From positions 1-8,897 of the forward strand of contig DHJC01000071.1 of assembly GCA_002404155.1 (NCBI GenBank): a stretch of DNA of 8,897 nucleotides, read 5' to 3'. Position numbers and translations under genes: made by a program. Positions 6,865 to 8,897 of the stretch are shown piece by piece. The notes beneath the pieces are model-generated. The model ran no database searches and was not told where the DNA came from. It was given only the letters and a program-made list of their open reading frames with translations. How positions within the stretch are numbered: the first letter of the stretch is position 1; every line of letters starts with the position of its first letter. This DNA comes from Chloroflexi bacterium UBA4730. Lineage in GTDB: Bacteria; Chloroflexota; Limnocylindria; P2-11E.

Positions 6865-7434
6865 ATGCGCTGCCGCAGCTCCCGGCTGCACGGCGGCTGC
6901 ACGGAGCCCAGCGTGAAGAAGGAAACGCTGGAGACCCAGCTCGGCGAGTGGATCAAGGAGGTCTTTCGGGTGACGCCGAAGCTCGAGAAGCTCGTCGTCG
7001 AGATCATCGATATGGATCTGGGGCGTAAGGTGGATCAGAACGAAGCGGAGAAGCTACGCAGGCAGCTCCGCTCCGTCGGCAAGCAGCTCGATGCCGAGAT
7101 CATCGATGAGGAAGAGTTCGACCAACGAGTCCGCGTCCTCAAGACGAAGCTTGCCCAAGCTGAGCAGCGTCCCACCAAGCAGGTTGCGCTAGACGCGGTG
7201 CGCGTTGCTACCAGCATGGCCGCGGCGTGGGATGCGGCGACACTCGAGCAACGGCAGAAGCTCGTGGCGTACGCCTTCGATGAGATCGTCGTCGCGGACG
7301 GTTGGATCTCGAGCGTCCGCCCGAAGAAGGACATCGCACCGCTCCTGGCCGCCAGGGTTGTAGACGCAGTGCGATGCGGCGGTCCCGACCGGAATCGAAC
7401 CCGCTACGCACAAACCGCACACTCGCCCTCGTGA
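6865..7434 (+). pseudogene. Large serine recombinase, C-terminal fragment
   Basis: This is the last 189 residues or so of a large serine recombinase. It begins in the second half of the zinc ribbon (RCRSSRLHGGCTEPSVKKETLE, residues 2-23). Next comes the coiled-coil region (about 55-102, with EAEKLRRQL and DAEIIDEEEFDQRV). The closing domain is AAWDAATLEQRQKLVAYAFDEIVVADGWISSVRPKKD. The catalytic serine domain, the recombinase DNA-binding domain and the first zinc cysteine pair are missing. Upstream the frame hits TAG at 6835-6837, so the gene was cut between about 6838 and 6864. The ATG at 6865 is only an internal codon and the fragment cannot recombine DNA. It lies opposite in direction to the sigma operon and marks an old element end. 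Its last 20 residues come from a tRNA-like sequence. Confidence 0.88.
7377..7405 (-). other. tRNA 3'-end-like segment (T-arm and acceptor), possible attachment site
   Basis: Read on the minus strand, this holds GCGGGTTCGATTCCGG followed by TCGGGACCG, resembling a tRNA T-arm (loop TTCGATT) plus the 3' acceptor strand. T-stem pairing is imperfect (four of five pairs counting one G-U). No D-arm or anticodon arm follows, so this is not a complete tRNA. In the recombinase frame it is read as GGPDRNRT, a tail type produced when integrase genes run across a tRNA-derived attachment site. The attachment role is inferred. Confidence 0.5.
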
Positions 7435-7450
7435 AGGGGACGACTCCTCT
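7435..7450 (+). terminator. Weak hairpin after the recombinase stop codon
   Basis: AGGGGA-CGAC-TCCTCT forms six pairs (one G-U) directly after TGA 7432-7434. There is no T-run behind it, so intrinsic termination is doubtful. The remaining bases to 7543 show no gene. Confidence 0.2.
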
Positions 7451-7543
7451 CAGCAGCGTGACACAGCCCCGCCCGGCATGTGGCGCCGGCGGACTCAGCG
7501 AAGGACGTGGCGAAGGTGTCGTGACCTCCGACGCGATCTCAGG

Positions 7544-8613
7544 TCAGCTGTTCACGGCCTGTCGGTACACCGGGTACACGAGAAGATAGAACTTGGCGAG
7601 CTCGCGGACCAAGACCAGCGGCGAGCCCCGTTGTTTGGTGGGGTCCATGTGCTGGAACACGCCGAGCTCCGTGTAGTGCGCGCCCGAGCGCCCGGCCAGA
7701 GCGGACCACATCTGCCTCGATTCATCGAGCGGGATGACAGCATCATCGCGATCGTGGGCGAGAACGATGAGCGGTGCGCGAATGTCCTTGAGGTACCCGA
7801 CCGGCGAGAGAGCATCCAGGCGCTGTCGCAGCGTCGCTGGCAATCGCTCCAGCGCCGCTTGGGCGCCGTCCGCGTCAAGGGCGGCGAGGAGGGGATAGAT
7901 CGCGCGGCCGTCCTCGGACAAAGCCGCGATGTCGACCGTACCGGTCGGTTCGGCGAAGGCGGCCCGCAGGCGCTCGGCCTCGGATGTCTCCAGCATCCCT
8001 GTCATCGAGTGGACGTAGACCTTGCGCGTGAGCGGATCGACCTGCCACGGCTCGCGTGATCCTCCCGTGGCATGCGTCGCACTGGCGATGTCCTGCGCGA
8101 ACGTCCACATCGATGAGTACGCCGCCCAAGCGGCGACGAAGGCGACGCGGTCCCGAACGAGCGGGCTCGCCGCGGCCATCAGCGCGAAGGAACCACCAAC
8201 GCACGTGCCGAGCAGGCCGCTTCGGCTGGGATCCACGTACGGTCGTTCGATCAGCCACTGGTAGGCGAGGGCAATATCCTCGACGCCCTCGGGCTCGAGG
8301 CGGAAGTTCCGCATGGCAGGCGACCAGTACAGGAGCGCTGCGAAGCCGGAACGAGCCAGGGCCCTTCCAAGGATCGGTACCTGCGGATGATCGACCTCGA
8401 ACGGGACGACCCGAGGCACACCACGATTCCAGGATGCGGGCCCGGGCCTGGCGGCCGGTAGAGATCGCCCTGCACCTCGCCAACTTGTGTGGGGTACCGC
8501 ACCTTCTCGATCACTGGCGTCGCCGTGACCCAATCGACGGGACGCGACGGAAGCATCGGAAGCACCTTGAGAAAGAAGGTCGCGGTCCTCGCCGCTGCCC
8601 GAATCGGCGCCAA
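7544..8613 (-). pseudogene. Dienelactone hydrolase-like alpha/beta hydrolase, frameshifted
   Basis: About 356 residues when the break is repaired. The probable nucleophile is a cysteine in GLLGTCVGGSFAL (C138 in the repaired chain), as in dienelactone hydrolases, where Cys replaces the usual Ser. The other triad members are probably an Asp in LAHDRDDAVIP (288-291) and H322 in GVFQHMDPT. The family hydrolyses lactones or esters; the actual substrate is unknown. The N-terminus (ATFFLKVLPMLPSRPVDWVT) has a short hydrophobic stretch that may be a membrane anchor or part of the fold. The frame breaks after HPGIVVCLG (residue 68) and resumes one base off with VVPFEVDHPQVP. The first available start is TTG 8613; ATG 8556, with AAGGTG six bases upstream, is a good alternative. 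It stands alone, with recombinase remnants on both sides. It is either a true pseudogene or an active gene with a sequencing error. Confidence 0.87.
8409..8413 (-). other. Site of one-base loss in the hydrolase gene
   Basis: The minus strand reads CTCGGGTCGTCCCG. One more G (CTCGGGGTCGTCCCG) gives the continuous VCLGVVPFEVDHPQ and joins both frames. Loss of one base in a G/C homopolymer is a classic read or assembly error. Confidence 0.8.
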
Positions 8614-8679
8614 CCGATTCAGCAGCCCACCAGTCCTGCCCGCCCGGCTCGAGGTTGCACTGGGGCGGACCTTTCGCGT

Positions 8680-8700
8680 CGTGCTCGCACCCCGAGCACG
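8680..8700. repeat. Perfect inverted repeat between hydrolase and recombinase remnant
   Basis: CGTGCTCG-CACCC-CGAGCACG: eight-base perfect arms around a five-base loop. It lies 66 bases upstream of the hydrolase start (TTG 8613) and about 25 bases before recognisable recombinase sequence. It could be an operator, a terminator stem without a T-run, or a trace of the junction. Function unknown. Confidence 0.45.
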
Positions 8701-8724
8701 TTTGATCAGCCCACGAGCACCTCG

Positions 8725-8897
8725 TTCTGCAACAAGTGGGAGAGCGACAAGGTCAAGGGGATCTTGAGCAACGAGCGCTTCAGGGGAGTCTTGCGACGGT
8801 CAGACGGCAAGCTCTTTGACGCGACCGCGTATCCGCCGCTGATCGACAACGAAACGTGGGACGCCTGCGTGCTGCGCCGGATGGCCGGACGGACTTC
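8725..8897 (+). pseudogene. Large serine recombinase, middle fragment running off the window
   Basis: In this frame the residues read WESDKVKGILSNERFRGVL, then RRSDGKLFDATAYPPLIDNE and TWDACVLRRMAGRT. This matches the end of the recombinase DNA-binding domain of large serine recombinases (ILSN-xx-Y/F-xG-vl, then yPpLID-eeTWdaxxxRR), just before the zinc ribbon. The catalytic N-terminal domain with its active-site serine is not upstream: the same strand before about 8720 is the antisense of the hydrolase and its upstream region, and no related residues are seen. So the gene is 5'-truncated here, or its front part was replaced. Whether the C-terminus is complete lies beyond the window. It would continue from this point into the region that the 6865-7434 fragment represents. 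Confidence 0.82.

Noticed and set aside
7376..7434. Complete tRNA gene on the minus strand
   Set aside because: Only T-arm and acceptor-like bases are present; no anticodon or D-arm can be folded and the T-stem has a mismatch.
7478..8059. 193-codon plus-strand open frame
   Set aside because: It is antisense to the hydrolase gene, whose catalytic motifs are clear on the minus strand.
1..8897. CRISPR array or transposon terminal inverted repeats
   Set aside because: No regularly spaced short repeats are seen, and no long terminal inverted repeat pair or DDE transposase was found by reading.

Overview
The window is high-GC DNA (sampled lines of the first gene are about 75% G+C). GTG and TTG starts are used, and at least one gene looks leaderless. 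The gene types (a cyclase-AAA-TPR regulator, an ECF sigma operon, and remnants of large serine recombinases) suggest a soil or sediment bacterium, perhaps Chloroflexota or Actinomycetota. That placement is inference; there is no rRNA or other phylogenetic marker.

Layout. 1-129: one copy of a diverged direct repeat. 287-3421 (minus): a 1044-aa class III nucleotide cyclase / STAND-type ATPase / TPR regulator with all expected cyclase catalytic residues. 3422-4085: gene-poor, with an 18-bp perfect palindrome and the second repeat copy (3579-3707). 4086-6792 (minus): a compact four-gene operon, transcribed from high to low coordinates: ECF sigma factor, 108-aa two-pass membrane protein, zinc-less MDR/quinone oxidoreductase (broken by a one-base frameshift), DUF4386 membrane protein. 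6865-7434 (plus): the C-terminal part of a large serine recombinase, ending in a tRNA T-arm/acceptor-like sequence. 7544-8613 (minus): a dienelactone-hydrolase-like enzyme, also broken by a one-base frameshift. 8725-8897 (plus): the middle of another serine recombinase, running off the window.

The arrangement is the most interesting point. Every intact or frameshifted gene is on the minus strand, and the recombinase fragments are on the plus strand with their 5' parts missing. The two repeat copies contain matching plus-strand reading-frame ends, but their nucleotide similarity continues past the stop codon. The window therefore reads as cargo blocks separated by scars of mobile-element ends. 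Both frameshifts are single-base losses at C/G runs, so sequencing error must be excluded before calling the enzymes pseudogenes. I do not see a clearly new defence or biosynthetic system. The best candidates for novelty are the repeat-flanked regulator and the ECF operon, which has no recognisable classical anti-sigma factor.
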